Assembly (NCBI GenBank): GCA_029242715.1
Contig: JAQWTL010000003.1
Span: 1-64,000 of the forward strand
DNA from: Phycisphaerales bacterium
Lineage (GTDB): Bacteria; Planctomycetota; Phycisphaerae; Phycisphaerales; SM1A02
Length of the DNA: 64,000 nucleotides
Reading direction: 5' to 3'
The position numbers and the translations under genes are program-made. Below the pieces are notes generated by a model that was given only the letters and a program-made list of their open reading frames with translations, had not been told where the DNA came from and ran no database searches. This document shows positions 9,083 through 18,131 of this stretch, in pieces; within the stretch, counting starts at the first letter, position 1; each line of letters opens with the position of its first letter.

Positions 9083-10309
9083 TCAAACTGGTTGCATTCT
9101 CTTCATCATCACAGCAATGACAGCAAACAGCCCGATGCCGATGATGAATGCCACCAGGTATGGGATCAGGGAATGGAGAACGTGGGAAGCTGCCCAGGTC
9201 TTTTCGCTGGACAGGTGCCACAAAGGCGCTCCAATAAGCAAGGATCGCACAATGCCGCGAACGCTTGTCACCACCGCGAAGAAGACCGCTGAAGTTTCCG
9301 CAGCAAACGCGCTTGATACATAAGGCATGATGATCGTTGCCGTTCCAAAGCTTGCCCCAAGTGTCAGGAGGCATGGGATGGCATACCAGAGTTGGCCCCT
9401 GAAAGGTGTCACGAAGAGAATCAAGGCAAACATGATCGTGCCAATCGTGAGACCCGTGAAGATGATTCGCATTGAATCATGCCGCTTGGAAAGCCAGCCA
9501 GCTCCCCAGCCGCCGATGATCAACCCCAGTACGAAAATGAAAACAAGCATGTTGGCTGGAACACTGTCCCATCCCAGCGCTGTTTGCAGATTGATATTCC
9601 ACACGAAGCCGAAGGAACTACTGGTTGAATAGGTGAGGCCCGATGCAATACCACACAGCCACACAAGTGGATTCTTCAACAGCTTCCCGGCCATCGACAA
9701 GGTGCGGCGAGTGGTATGCGAGATATCCAGATGGATCGGCTTGATGCAGGACCATGCCAGAACAATCAGAGGCAGCAGAAGCAGCGCGATGATGATGTAC
9801 AGGTTTCGCCATCCAAAGGTTTCGTGAACAAGCCCCGCAACCACAAGGGCGACTGACTGGATGGCCCGCCCGCTCACGAAGACCAGAGTTGTTGCAACAA
9901 CGAAGAGTCGTGTCTCGAATGTATCGCGAGCAACCTGGCCAAGCAGCGGGATAGCCACTGCACTGCCAATGCCAATGATGATCCTGGCAGTAGCAAACTG
10001 GGTCATGCCAGAACTCGTAGCCATGATGAACAAACCGATACAGAAGATGAGAATGCTGATCCACGCCAGGCGCCCGGGACCAAACCGAGAGATGAGCAGC
10101 CCTGCGGGTATCACAGCCAACGCGGAGATGAATCCTGCAACCATCTCCAGGTTCACCAATGATGTCATTGAGATGCCGATACCGGGAGCAACAACATCCT
10201 TGACAGCTCCAAAGAGCCCATAGCTCGTGGAGATCAGAATGTAGGCAAGAGAAACGATTACGAAAGGCTTGATGCCGGATCGCCGCCCATGTTCATTTGC
10301 CGTAGTCAT
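9083..10309 (-). CDS. MFS transporter
   Basis: A 408-residue predicted inner-membrane secondary transporter with about twelve hydrophobic segments (for example YILISTSYGLFGAV and ALAVIPAGLLISRFGPGRL). RFGPGR resembles the loop 2-3 MFS motif in reduced form. The start at MTTANEHG was chosen because the longer frame would run into the upstream lipoprotein gene; this leaves a 31-base gap. It appears to be the last gene of an operon with the formylglycine-generating enzyme and the lipoprotein. The substrate is unknown. Confidence 0.85.
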   Translation of the reverse strand: MTTANEHGRRSGIKPFVIVSLAYILISTSYGLFGAVKDVVAPGIGISMTSLVNLEMVAGFISALAVIPAGLLISRFGPGRLAWISILIFCIGLFIMATSSGMTQFATARIIIGIGSAVAIPLLGQVARDTFETRLFVVATTLVFVSGRAIQSVALVVAGLVHETFGWRNLYIIIALLLLPLIVLAWSCIKPIHLDISHTTRRTLSMAGKLLKNPLVWLCGIASGLTYSTSSSFGFVWNINLQTALGWDSVPANMLVFIFVLGLIIGGWGAGWLSKRHDSMRIIFTGLTIGTIMFALILFVTPFRGQLWYAIPCLLTLGASFGTATIIMPYVSSAFAAETSAVFFAVVTSVRGIVRSLLIGAPLWHLSSEKTWAASHVLHSLIPYLVAFIIGIGLFAVIAVMMKRMQPV

Positions 10310-10340
10310 CTTTGAATCAGGGCCCTCACTCCGGGCCGCC

Positions 10341-11105
10341 CTATTCCTCAAGCATGCGAGAACGCATCCAAACATCCATGTCTTCATTTTTGGACTTGCT
10401 CAAGCACTGCTCCTTAAAGACTGCTTCGACTTGCTCGGCAAAGGCATACTGCCCCTGGTCCACTTCTGCCGCAAGATCCTTGATGCAACCAGCAGACTGC
10501 TTGCAAATATAGACGGCAATTGTGCCGACAAACGATTTGTGGAGATCATGAAATACGATCTTCCAACCGCCCTCAGTCTTGACCATCACGTACGTCAAAT
10601 CGTGCCGCTTCATTTCAGACGCAAAATCGGAAACGGCACTTGTCACATGACCATGGGCAATGGCATTCTCACCATCGATGATCTGGAGTGTTGAGAGATC
10701 AATCCGGTCATCCGCAGGCGAACTGAAAAGGACCCATGACTCGTATGCACGAGTGGCCACGGCCCGCCCCCAGGCTTTCCGTATAGACATCAAAAGGTCG
10801 AACATGGAACCGGACCCTGCAGCAAGTAATTCCAGATCTGACCGAGATGGTGCATCTCGAGACGTGTAGTAGGCAGTCATATCTGGAAACAAACGGACAA
10901 AGAAATAGTCTTCGCCAGCTGCCTGGTAAGGCGGCACATGGCCCATTGTAAAGGCACGGTTATATGACTTGATGAGCGACTCCGGGTCTTGAAAGCCTGG
11001 AATTTCACCACGTACACCTACCCCATATTGTTTTGATGATTCACATCCCAGGCATGCTGGGATGATGATGCAAATCAATGAAACGATCATGCCTCTTGTG
11101 CTCAT
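10341..11105 (-). CDS. Lipoprotein of unknown function
   Basis: Predicted 254-residue protein starting MSTRGMIVSLICIIIPACLGC. A hydrophobic stretch is followed by Cys residues that could serve as a lipidation site (IPAC or CLGC). The longer frame starts inside the upstream gene and was rejected. The middle part (NAIAHGHVTSAVS... and VKTEGGWKIVFHDLH) reads like a nuclear-transport-factor-2-like (SnoaL) fold, as in small proteins that bind or sense ligands, but this is only an impression. It is 22 bases from the formylglycine-generating enzyme gene, so it is probably co-expressed. Confidence 0.7.
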   Translation of the reverse strand: MSTRGMIVSLICIIIPACLGCESSKQYGVGVRGEIPGFQDPESLIKSYNRAFTMGHVPPYQAAGEDYFFVRLFPDMTAYYTSRDAPSRSDLELLAAGSGSMFDLLMSIRKAWGRAVATRAYESWVLFSSPADDRIDLSTLQIIDGENAIAHGHVTSAVSDFASEMKRHDLTYVMVKTEGGWKIVFHDLHKSFVGTIAVYICKQSAGCIKDLAAEVDQGQYAFAEQVEAVFKEQCLSKSKNEDMDVWMRSRMLEE

Positions 11106-11127
11106 GGAAGAAGATGATACACGCGAG

Positions 11128-12273
11128 TCAGGGAGTGGATTTCCGTTGATCTTCCGGCACCTGCGCCTGAGGCTCGGCCGAACGAGCACAACGGAATCCC
11201 AGATGATTCATGCCCGAATCCGGCGTGGATGACATCTTCGCGCTGGGTCGGTAGCTCGAGCAGTAGCTTTCATGACAAAGAAAAGAGCCACCTTTCATTA
11301 CTCGTGTCACTGGAGCCGCAGGCTGGCGAGGATCGACTGATCGGACTGGCCCCTGTGGATTCCTGCAGCAACCACCAGGCAGAATCTGCATTGAACGCAT
11401 TCGATAGGTCTCTGGATGGAACTTGTCAGCAGTCCATTCCCAGACATTACCCGCCATGTCATGAAGACCTGCGCCATTGGGCGGAAAACTTCCAACGGGT
11501 GCAGCTCCTGGATAACCGTCTGCATTCGTATTGCGAACCGGGAACTCGCCCTGCCAGATATTCGTCATGTGCTTGCCATCCGGAACCAACTCGCCTTCCC
11601 ACACATAACGCTGGGCATCCTGGCCATAACGCGCCGCACGCTCCCATTCCGCTTCGGTAGGTAATCGCTTGCCAGCCCAATTGGCATAAGCAACAGCATC
11701 ATCCCAGGAGACATGCACCACAGGCTGCTGACCCAGACCATCGATTGATGAGCCTGGCCCCAATGGATGTTTCCAACTTGCCCCTGGCTGCCATGTCCAC
11801 CACTGCGAGTAGTCAGTCACGTTCACAGCTTCAGCAGGCGGCTGGAAGACCATTGATCCAGGCTGCAGATCTTCTGCAGCCGGAGGCGGAGTCCCCGGAG
11901 GCACTTGCTTCTTGAGCTCCTCCCAGTCAACGATCTTTTCAGCCGTGGTTACATAGCCGGTCGCTTTGACAAATGCACCAAACTGGTCATTGGTGACCTC
12001 ATGTTCATCCATCCAGAAGCCATCTACATGAACACGATGAGCCGGCTGCTCGTCATAACGAGCCTCAGGACCATCCCAGCCCATGGTGAATTCCCCCGCA
12101 GGAATCAAGACCATTCCCTCCTGGGACTTTTCTTCCCTGGCGCCAATCACATCCACAAGGAACATGAGAACCAGTATCAGAATCATGGACAGATATGCCA
12201 TGACTGACATCCTATAGGAGAAGTTGATCTTCAAACCAAGCATTGCATGGTGGATACCCACACCTTCAGACAT
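11128..12273 (-). CDS. Formylglycine-generating enzyme (sulfatase-activating) family protein
   Basis: A 381-residue protein with an N-terminal hydrophobic segment (about residues 25-45), so probably exported or anchored. The FGE-sulfatase domain runs from MVLIPAGEFTMG to LGFRCARS. The copper-binding and catalytic Cys pair is present at 333 and 338 (GGSFLCHESYCSSYRP), which separates true FGE from the many inactive homologues. It should oxidise the active-site Cys of a type I sulfatase to formylglycine. No sulfatase gene is in the window. Starts at 12210 or 12201 (AGGA eight bases upstream of the latter) are alternatives. It heads an apparent operon with a lipoprotein and an MFS transporter. 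Confidence 0.9.
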   Translation of the reverse strand: MSEGVGIHHAMLGLKINFSYRMSVMAYLSMILILVLMFLVDVIGAREEKSQEGMVLIPAGEFTMGWDGPEARYDEQPAHRVHVDGFWMDEHEVTNDQFGAFVKATGYVTTAEKIVDWEELKKQVPPGTPPPAAEDLQPGSMVFQPPAEAVNVTDYSQWWTWQPGASWKHPLGPGSSIDGLGQQPVVHVSWDDAVAYANWAGKRLPTEAEWERAARYGQDAQRYVWEGELVPDGKHMTNIWQGEFPVRNTNADGYPGAAPVGSFPPNGAGLHDMAGNVWEWTADKFHPETYRMRSMQILPGGCCRNPQGPVRSVDPRQPAAPVTRVMKGGSFLCHESYCSSYRPSAKMSSTPDSGMNHLGFRCARSAEPQAQVPEDQRKSTP

Positions 12274-12370
12274 CCCTTGATCATCCCATGGGTAACAACG
12301 GATTCATGCCTGATCGGCAACTGGGCCGATGACTGGGCATGACATCCCCAATGCCCCTAAGGAGCATCCC

Positions 12371-12514
12371 ATGGATAACAACAACAGCTGCTGCTCAAAA
12401 GGTAAGAAGGTCACCTGCTGGATCTTCGGCATCGCTCATATTGCTGCCTTGACCTGCATCGCCACAGCCCTCTGGCAAATCTGGCATGTCCTCAAGGACT
12501 GGCCCCACAGCTGA
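12371..12514 (+). CDS. Small membrane protein, 47 residues
   Basis: MDNNNSCCSKGKKVTCWIFG is followed by one membrane segment (about 17-40) and a short tail ending in DWPHS. The reason for calling it is the well-placed AAGGAG six bases before the ATG, together with a coherent topology of polar Cys-containing head and single helix. A start 14 codons earlier is in frame but lacks such a site. Function unknown. The Cys-Cys pair near the N-terminus could bind metal, which is only a guess. Confidence 0.5.
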   Translation: MDNNNSCCSKGKKVTCWIFGIAHIAALTCIATALWQIWHVLKDWPHS

Positions 12515-12568
12515 ACGGCTGAGATTCCAGCCACTTCCATGACTCGCCGCCAGGATGGCCAAGGGCTC

Positions 12569-12586
12569 AAGAATGCAAGCATTCTT
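12569..12586. other. Inverted repeat downstream of the small membrane protein gene
   Basis: AAGAATGC-AA-GCATTCTT, an 8-bp perfect inverted repeat 55 bases past the small gene's stop. There is no T-tract after it. It could be a factor-dependent terminator or an operator. The remaining bases up to 12779 hold no gene I can support. Confidence 0.35.
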
Positions 12587-12779
12587 CGCCTCGGTCATTA
12601 CCTGCCATTTTGATGTTCTACGATTGCGTCGATCCCTTGCAATGCCATGCATCATGCTCCTCCTTGCGACCAAGGCCCCTACCGGAGTCTGGCAAGAGCG
12701 AACATAGATCACTTTCCAGGCGATCTTCACAGAACTGCTGATTTGCAACAGCATGATTCAAGAGCACTGAACTGAACCG

Positions 12780-14144
12780 CTATTCAGAATGTCGTCGCAG
12801 GAGCCCCAGGGCCAGGAAGACGCCAACAAGTGCTGCAACTGCAGACAAGAGAAATCCCAGACGTATGCCTGCAGCCTCTCCCTCAACCGTCTTGGGATAG
12901 AGATCGATCAACATCGCGATCAGAACGATCATCGTATTGCCACTCATGATCATCAGCGTCAGGATTGTGCCACTGGCCAAGCCGACCTTCTCATGAGGCA
13001 GTAGTTTGATGGCACCAGCCTGAGGCATTGACCAGGCCAACGCACAACCGACACCTGCAATGCTCATTCCAACAGCCAGCCCGATGAATTGATCGGTGAC
13101 AAACAACAGGCCCAATCCAAGCGCCTGGAAGGCCAGGCCGGCTCGGGTCAGAACGACCGTGCCCATACGACGCTCAAGCATCGGTGAAATGAAGCTTGTT
13201 ACGGCTACGGACACACTCTGAAACAGAAAGAACAACCCGGCGCTCAGGACGTCATAGCCAAGCACGATCTGTAGTTGAAGCGTTGCTCCAAAGACAAGAC
13301 CGCACCATGCAGAATTGCCCAGCAATCCTCCTATGGAATAACCCAGGTATTGACGATTCTTGAACAGCCGAACATCGATGATTGGAAAAGAGAGCTTCAG
13401 CTCGAGGAAGATGAAGATCACCAGGAGAAGAATTCCGCCTGATGTCATGGCGATCCAGGCCCAGGGCTGCCAATGTGGGATTCGATCAATACCGACAGAA
13501 AGCGCACTGATCCCGAGAATCAGAAGAATGATCCCCCCGACATCAAGTCGCCCTGATTTCGCTGGATCCTTTGATTCACTGGCAATGAAAAACACCATGA
13601 AGAAGGCAATGGCGCATACAGGCACGTTGGCATAGAAGATCCATCGCCAACTCAACACCTCCGCAAGAAAACCGCCCAACACAGGCCCCATCGCTGCACC
13701 AAGCATGGCGATACCAGTCAGGATGGCGATATTCCTTCCCAGCTGATCCTTGCTGCTCGCATCACTCACAACAGCTGTTGCAAGAGGGAAGAGCAGGCCC
13801 GCACCAATCCCCTGGACAATTCGTGCCACGATGACCATCAAAGCACTCGTCGACAAGGCTGTCCATATCGAAACACCTGCGAAGATCACGATACCGACCA
13901 GCAGAAATCTCTTGCGGCCATAACGATCGCCAAGCGGACCAGCAATTCCAAGGAAGGCACAGAACGTGAGGACGTAGCCAGTGAGCACCCACTGCAGATC
14001 GATGGGACGAACATGAAAATCATCTGCCATCAGAGGCAGCGCTACCGAAACCGACCACCAGTCTGCCGTGATGATGAACTGAGCCAGACCTGCTGCGATG
14101 AGCAGCAGCATTCCATGCTGCCTCGACTTGCCCTGCTCAGCCAT
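12780..14144 (-). CDS. DHA2-type MFS drug/proton antiporter
   Basis: A 454-residue predicted inner-membrane exporter with about fourteen hydrophobic segments, as in the EmrB/QacA group. GDRYGRKR in the loop after segment 2 and the antiporter motif C (LGAAMGPVLGGF) in segment 5 are both present. The family extrudes lipophilic drugs or dyes by proton antiport; the substrate here is unknown. It lies 15 bases downstream of the ZIP-like gene on the same strand, so the two are likely co-transcribed. No TetR or MarR regulator is adjacent. Confidence 0.88.
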   Translation of the reverse strand: MAEQGKSRQHGMLLLIAAGLAQFIITADWWSVSVALPLMADDFHVRPIDLQWVLTGYVLTFCAFLGIAGPLGDRYGRKRFLLVGIVIFAGVSIWTALSTSALMVIVARIVQGIGAGLLFPLATAVVSDASSKDQLGRNIAILTGIAMLGAAMGPVLGGFLAEVLSWRWIFYANVPVCAIAFFMVFFIASESKDPAKSGRLDVGGIILLILGISALSVGIDRIPHWQPWAWIAMTSGGILLLVIFIFLELKLSFPIIDVRLFKNRQYLGYSIGGLLGNSAWCGLVFGATLQLQIVLGYDVLSAGLFFLFQSVSVAVTSFISPMLERRMGTVVLTRAGLAFQALGLGLLFVTDQFIGLAVGMSIAGVGCALAWSMPQAGAIKLLPHEKVGLASGTILTLMIMSGNTMIVLIAMLIDLYPKTVEGEAAGIRLGFLLSAVAALVGVFLALGLLRRHSE

Positions 14145-14159
14145 GCAGACTTCCCTCGA

Positions 14160-14903
14160 TCATCCAAACACCGCTGTCTTGGGTGATGCAATGCCCGTCA
14201 TATCGAGCTGGGCGGGTTCAACAAATCCTGCCAGTATGTAGATCGAGGCAAAGAGAATGACACCAAGCAGAAACCATGCGAACTTGACCGAACCAGCATC
14301 CGGTATCTCGATGGTGAATACCTGGTGAATGATGGTCCCGGCCAGAATCCCGATGAATATGTCACCCACAAGCGGAGAAGCCGGGCCGATCAGCCAGATG
14401 CTCAGGCATCCAAGAATCGATGCCAGAGCAATTCCCCATCGCCCCCATCGGTCAAAGGCCTCTTCGCCCTCTTCCCTGAGAGAGTAGTTGAAGAAAATCA
14501 GGTGGATGATCATCAGTACACCAATGCCCAATGCATAAAGGCCACCATCAATCGGGAAGGTGTAGACAAGCAACCATATATAGACGAATGCGATCAGAAA
14601 CTGGATGTAGAACGTGTTTGGACCTGAACTTGAGGCTCTTGATCTGTGATGAACAAGCCTGTGCAGACCGAACACCACCAGGAAGCCTATGAGAACCACA
14701 AATTCAATCGCTTCGCCTATCAACTCATGGCCATGATCTACTTCTGGAAGCAACTCCAGAAAGACATAAGACACCGCCAGGCCGCCGCCCAGGGATTTGG
14801 CTGCGACAAGATTCCTTTCGAGGATCTTCTCGAGTCCCGATACGCAAATTGACACCATCGCAAATAGTATTGCAACGACAATGCTGATTGGAAGCTCCAT
14901 CAC
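14160..14903 (-). CDS. Polytopic membrane protein, possibly ZIP-like
   Basis: A 247-residue protein with about eight hydrophobic segments. The block AKSLGGGLAVSYVFLELLPE, followed by a His-containing loop (VDHGHEL), recalls the first segments of ZIP metal permeases, where a conserved Pro-Glu binds metal. Another loop holds His residues (HRLVHH). The rest does not show the classical ZIP metal-site motifs, so transport of zinc or another cation is only a suggestion. It is the upstream partner of the DHA2 exporter. Confidence 0.65.
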   Translation of the reverse strand: MMELPISIVVAILFAMVSICVSGLEKILERNLVAAKSLGGGLAVSYVFLELLPEVDHGHELIGEAIEFVVLIGFLVVFGLHRLVHHRSRASSSGPNTFYIQFLIAFVYIWLLVYTFPIDGGLYALGIGVLMIIHLIFFNYSLREEGEEAFDRWGRWGIALASILGCLSIWLIGPASPLVGDIFIGILAGTIIHQVFTIEIPDAGSVKFAWFLLGVILFASIYILAGFVEPAQLDMTGIASPKTAVFG

Positions 14904-15063
14904 GTCCCCTGATTATCCAATGCCAACATCAGCAACGGTCCTGCTGGTAAATCCCGACATCAAGTGTCGCTGAATCCAGAAAATGCATTTCCAAGATGCG
15001 TCAGGTCGAATCCCAGCCATGCATCCACCATGGTAGCGATCAAATTTCAAGATATGTTGAAGT

Positions 15064-15104
15064 CCAAGAAGGGCTTGTGCCCCTCTTGGATATTCATACT
15101 ATAG
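15064..15104 (+). promoter_or_regulatory. Hairpin and possible promoter upstream of the metalloprotease
   Basis: CCAAGAAGGGC, TTGT and GCCCCTCTTGG form an 11-base stem with one mismatch at 15064-15089. Overlapping and just after it, TTGTGC (15075) and TACTAT (15097) are spaced by 16 bases like a sigma-70 promoter. A second hairpin (GTGGG-GGGA-CCCAC) lies close to the ribosome binding site AAAGGAG of the next gene. The hairpin could be an operator over the -35 element. This is a reading of motifs only. Confidence 0.3.
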
Positions 15105-15162
15105 AAAGATTGACCTTGAGCCCGAGCTCCTTGTGGGGGGACCCACCTAAAGGAGCCATCGA

Positions 15163-16881
15163 ATGACTAACGCGCGATGCCTGGCGGCTCTGTTGCCGAT
15201 CATTGTCATGTTGTGCAGTTGCGTTTCTGAAAACGAACCGAATGACAATCCGTTCCTGGCGATGGACAATCCACTGCACAAAGAACTCATTGCCTCGAAT
15301 ATGAATGGGTTCAATGGCATTCTGCCTGACTCAGATGACCGTGACTACTGGTGGATCATGCCGGAGATCGGACGAGTCCCTGACAACTCAGCAATGCTCG
15401 TCGTTACGACTCAAACTTCACCACTTACCGTGATTGATACTCGCAACAACCTGCCAGCAGGCGGCGTCGAGCTTTCCTTTGATCGCAACAAATATGAGAT
15501 GATCAAGCGACTGGCAAGCGAGTTTGGCCAGGTCCACCTCACCAACTTCGCGCTCGATCAACATACCCGCACCGAACTGCTGCTGAAGCCGATCTCAGTG
15601 CTCGCGCCTGATGCAACCATCGTGGTGGCCAAGACTGTTGATGGTGTCGTGGAAGAACGCGAAGTCGACCCTCCGGACACGCTCGTTCTGAAGGGATGGG
15701 TCAAAGGATCAGAGGAATCACAGGTCTTCCTGGCCATATCACCATTAGGAACAAATGGATGGATTTATGCCGACGGCACCACCTGGCTCGTCAGCACAGT
15801 TCATGGAGCCGAAGGCCCACGGACGATTTGCAGAGCGCCAGCTGACAATCCAGCCCAGAAGTCCATATCGCGAAACTTCGAATGCGAAGTCAGGCGTATT
15901 CCCGGCCAGGAGATCACGAACTCCACTGACTCATACCGTGGAGGGACGAGCAGCCCTCGCAGATATGATGTCGCGATCGACACAGACAACCAGTATCTCG
16001 ACTTGTTCCAAGGGCAAGAGCAGGTCGCTATTGCCTATGCCATGGCCAATATTGGTGCCGCGAATATTGTCTTCGAAGACACGGATGCCTCTCTCCAGAT
16101 CACCTACATGAGGCTTTGGGAAGGTGAGGATCCATGGCCATTTGATGACACGGGCGGAATGCTAGATGGCATCCAGTATGTCTGGAACGCCTCAATGAGT
16201 CATATAGACCGGGACATGACGATTGCGTTTTGCGGCCCTCTGGCCGGCGGCGGAGTAGCTTATGGCAACAGCCTCTGCAACCAGGATTATGCCTATGGCG
16301 TCATCAGCAACATGAACGGCTATTTCTCCTATGACGTCTTCCCCCAGTCACCTGACCAGGGCGGCAATGCGAACAACTGGGACTGCACAACCGTCACGCA
16401 TGAGATCGGGCACGTGCTTGGCGCCGTGCACACGCATGAAATGGATCCGCCGTATGACAATTGCGGAAATGGAGACTGCGATTCGCCTATCAGCACCGTC
16501 ATGAGCTACTGCCATCTCTGTGAGGGCGGCGAGGCCAACGTGCAGATGCTCCTGTGCCAGCAGAACCGCGATCTCATCAACAACTTTGTGTCCAACTGGG
16601 GAGGATGCGGCGACCCCCTCTCGGCGCCAAGGACTTACTTGATCACAAACTTTTTCATGAATGACAGTCGACTCAATTGGCGATGGGAGCGCGTGCTTTA
16701 TTATGACGGTTTTCAGGAAAACATCGTCACTCAGACCATTCAGCAGGAACTGATGAACTGCAGCAAGGAAGGTGGTTGCATCGAAGTGAATACTGTCACG
16801 TATGACCCTCGGTACCCCCACCTCTTCCGAGTCAGCGGAACCACTCATGGCTATGCAATGATGTTCACTGTGATGGAATGA
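15163..16881 (+). CDS. Reprolysin-like (M12-type) zinc metalloprotease lipoprotein
   Basis: A 572-residue predicted surface protease. The N-terminus MTNARCLAALLPIIVMLCSC has a lipobox, so Cys20 is the likely lipid anchor. A prodomain-like region runs to about residue 265. The catalytic domain follows with the extended zinc site at His413, His417 and His423 (HEIGHVLGAVH) and a Met-turn at Met447 (VMSYC), the signature of metzincins of the adamalysin/reprolysin type. The last 100 residues are unassigned. The start has AAAGGAG upstream. It stands alone on the plus strand and its end is 12 bases from the convergent epimerase gene. Confidence 0.85.
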   Translation: MTNARCLAALLPIIVMLCSCVSENEPNDNPFLAMDNPLHKELIASNMNGFNGILPDSDDRDYWWIMPEIGRVPDNSAMLVVTTQTSPLTVIDTRNNLPAGGVELSFDRNKYEMIKRLASEFGQVHLTNFALDQHTRTELLLKPISVLAPDATIVVAKTVDGVVEEREVDPPDTLVLKGWVKGSEESQVFLAISPLGTNGWIYADGTTWLVSTVHGAEGPRTICRAPADNPAQKSISRNFECEVRRIPGQEITNSTDSYRGGTSSPRRYDVAIDTDNQYLDLFQGQEQVAIAYAMANIGAANIVFEDTDASLQITYMRLWEGEDPWPFDDTGGMLDGIQYVWNASMSHIDRDMTIAFCGPLAGGGVAYGNSLCNQDYAYGVISNMNGYFSYDVFPQSPDQGGNANNWDCTTVTHEIGHVLGAVHTHEMDPPYDNCGNGDCDSPISTVMSYCHLCEGGEANVQMLLCQQNRDLINNFVSNWGGCGDPLSAPRTYLITNFFMNDSRLNWRWERVLYYDGFQENIVTQTIQQELMNCSKEGGCIEVNTVTYDPRYPHLFRVSGTTHGYAMMFTVME

Positions 16882-16893
16882 TGCCAGAAAACA

Positions 16894-18063
16894 TCATGAC
16901 GAAGTTATGGAAACCGCGGAATCTTTCATTCGCAAACGATCGCCCAGCGGACAGGTGGTCAGGACTTCGACAATTCTTTCAGCTGCGAAGCCATCGCCAT
17001 AAGGATTCACCAGACCCTGCAACGTCGCCCGAAAACTTGGCGAAAGCGCCTCATCCATCCCGGCCGCAATTGCAGACTGTTTGGCCGGAACATCAATCAC
17101 ATTGGGGGATCGTGTCCGGCCCTGCTGGCGTATGCCCACATTGAGAGTTGGCAGTGCCAATGAGGCTGTCTCCATGATCCCGCTGGAGGAATTCCCGGCC
17201 AGCATGGCAGCCTCGCGCAACAATCCCCAATACACCAGATGATCAAGGTTCACCTTGAGAACCGCATCATCCCGTTCTTCGCAGATCGCCTGGGACAGCT
17301 CGATGACGCGAGTGTAACCAGCATCTGCATTGGGAAAGCAGAAGACAATTGGACGAGGCGCCTTTGCAATAGCAGAGAAAAATGCCTCAGCTTCATCGGT
17401 CGTGTCTCGATTCATGGTCACCGGATGAAAAGCAACGACGATGGGCGATGGGTCAAGGGACATTCCGATTGCAGTCTCAACCGCTTCACGATCCGGCAAA
17501 TCACTTCGGCGAACATGATCCAGGGACGGAGCCCCCGACACTGTCACCCGCCAGGATTCCTCCCCCATGGCAATCACGCGAGCAGCAGCATCCTCTGTTG
17601 GAACCAAATGCAGGTGACTCATCTTCGTCAGAGCATCACGAACCTGCTGATCGATGGCCCCTTCACTGATTTCGCCTCCTTCAATATGGGCAATCGGAAT
17701 CCGAAGGGCCAGGGCTGCCGCTGCAGGCGCCAGCATTTCGAATCGATCTGCAATCAAGAGAAGAAGATCCGGCCTCACTTCAGCCAAGGCCTCCGTAAAA
17801 CCGGTAACTGCCTGGCCAATGCCCAAACCCATGCCTCGATCAGAATCATCCTCTGCCAGGAAGGGAATCCTGTGATCAACCTGAAATCCAGTTCGCTCAA
17901 TGGCATCGATGGTGTTACCAAAGCGGGCTTCGACATGAGCGCCTCCGACAAGCAATCGAAGATCAACCTCTGGATGCGCCTCCAGCAGGCGTAGTGGCCA
18001 TTCCAAGTGGCCCCAATCGGCCCTGGAAGTGGTGACGGCAGCGATCATTCGAGAGGTGGTCAT
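16894..18063 (-). CDS. UDP-N-acetylglucosamine 2-epimerase (hydrolysing, NeuC-like)
   Basis: 389 residues from the chosen start MTTSRMIAAVTTSRADWGHL. The longer frame begins 73 codons earlier in sequence with no fitting composition. The N-terminal Rossmann-like half (RPDLLLLIADRFEML and IAHIEGGEISEGAIDQQVRDA) and the C-terminal half (GNSSSGIMETASLALPTLNVG) match the hydrolysing GlcNAc epimerase family. It would convert UDP-GlcNAc or a relative to free ManNAc or a 2-epimer and UDP, feeding nonulosonic acid synthesis. No neuB or neuA homologue is in the window. It is divergent from hmgA, with about 70 bases between. Confidence 0.88.
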   Translation of the reverse strand: MTTSRMIAAVTTSRADWGHLEWPLRLLEAHPEVDLRLLVGGAHVEARFGNTIDAIERTGFQVDHRIPFLAEDDSDRGMGLGIGQAVTGFTEALAEVRPDLLLLIADRFEMLAPAAAALALRIPIAHIEGGEISEGAIDQQVRDALTKMSHLHLVPTEDAAARVIAMGEESWRVTVSGAPSLDHVRRSDLPDREAVETAIGMSLDPSPIVVAFHPVTMNRDTTDEAEAFFSAIAKAPRPIVFCFPNADAGYTRVIELSQAICEERDDAVLKVNLDHLVYWGLLREAAMLAGNSSSGIMETASLALPTLNVGIRQQGRTRSPNVIDVPAKQSAIAAGMDEALSPSFRATLQGLVNPYGDGFAAERIVEVLTTCPLGDRLRMKDSAVSITSS

Positions 18064-18131
18064 GTCCCATGAGCCTATCCGCTTCGGCAGATCTCGGCGC
18101 AGCGTACAATGGCACCCCCGGAGAATCAGCC

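Noticed and set aside
12395-12754. 119-codon minus-strand frame opposite the small membrane protein
   Set aside because: Antisense to the better-supported small gene and Arg/Met-rich without family; no signal.
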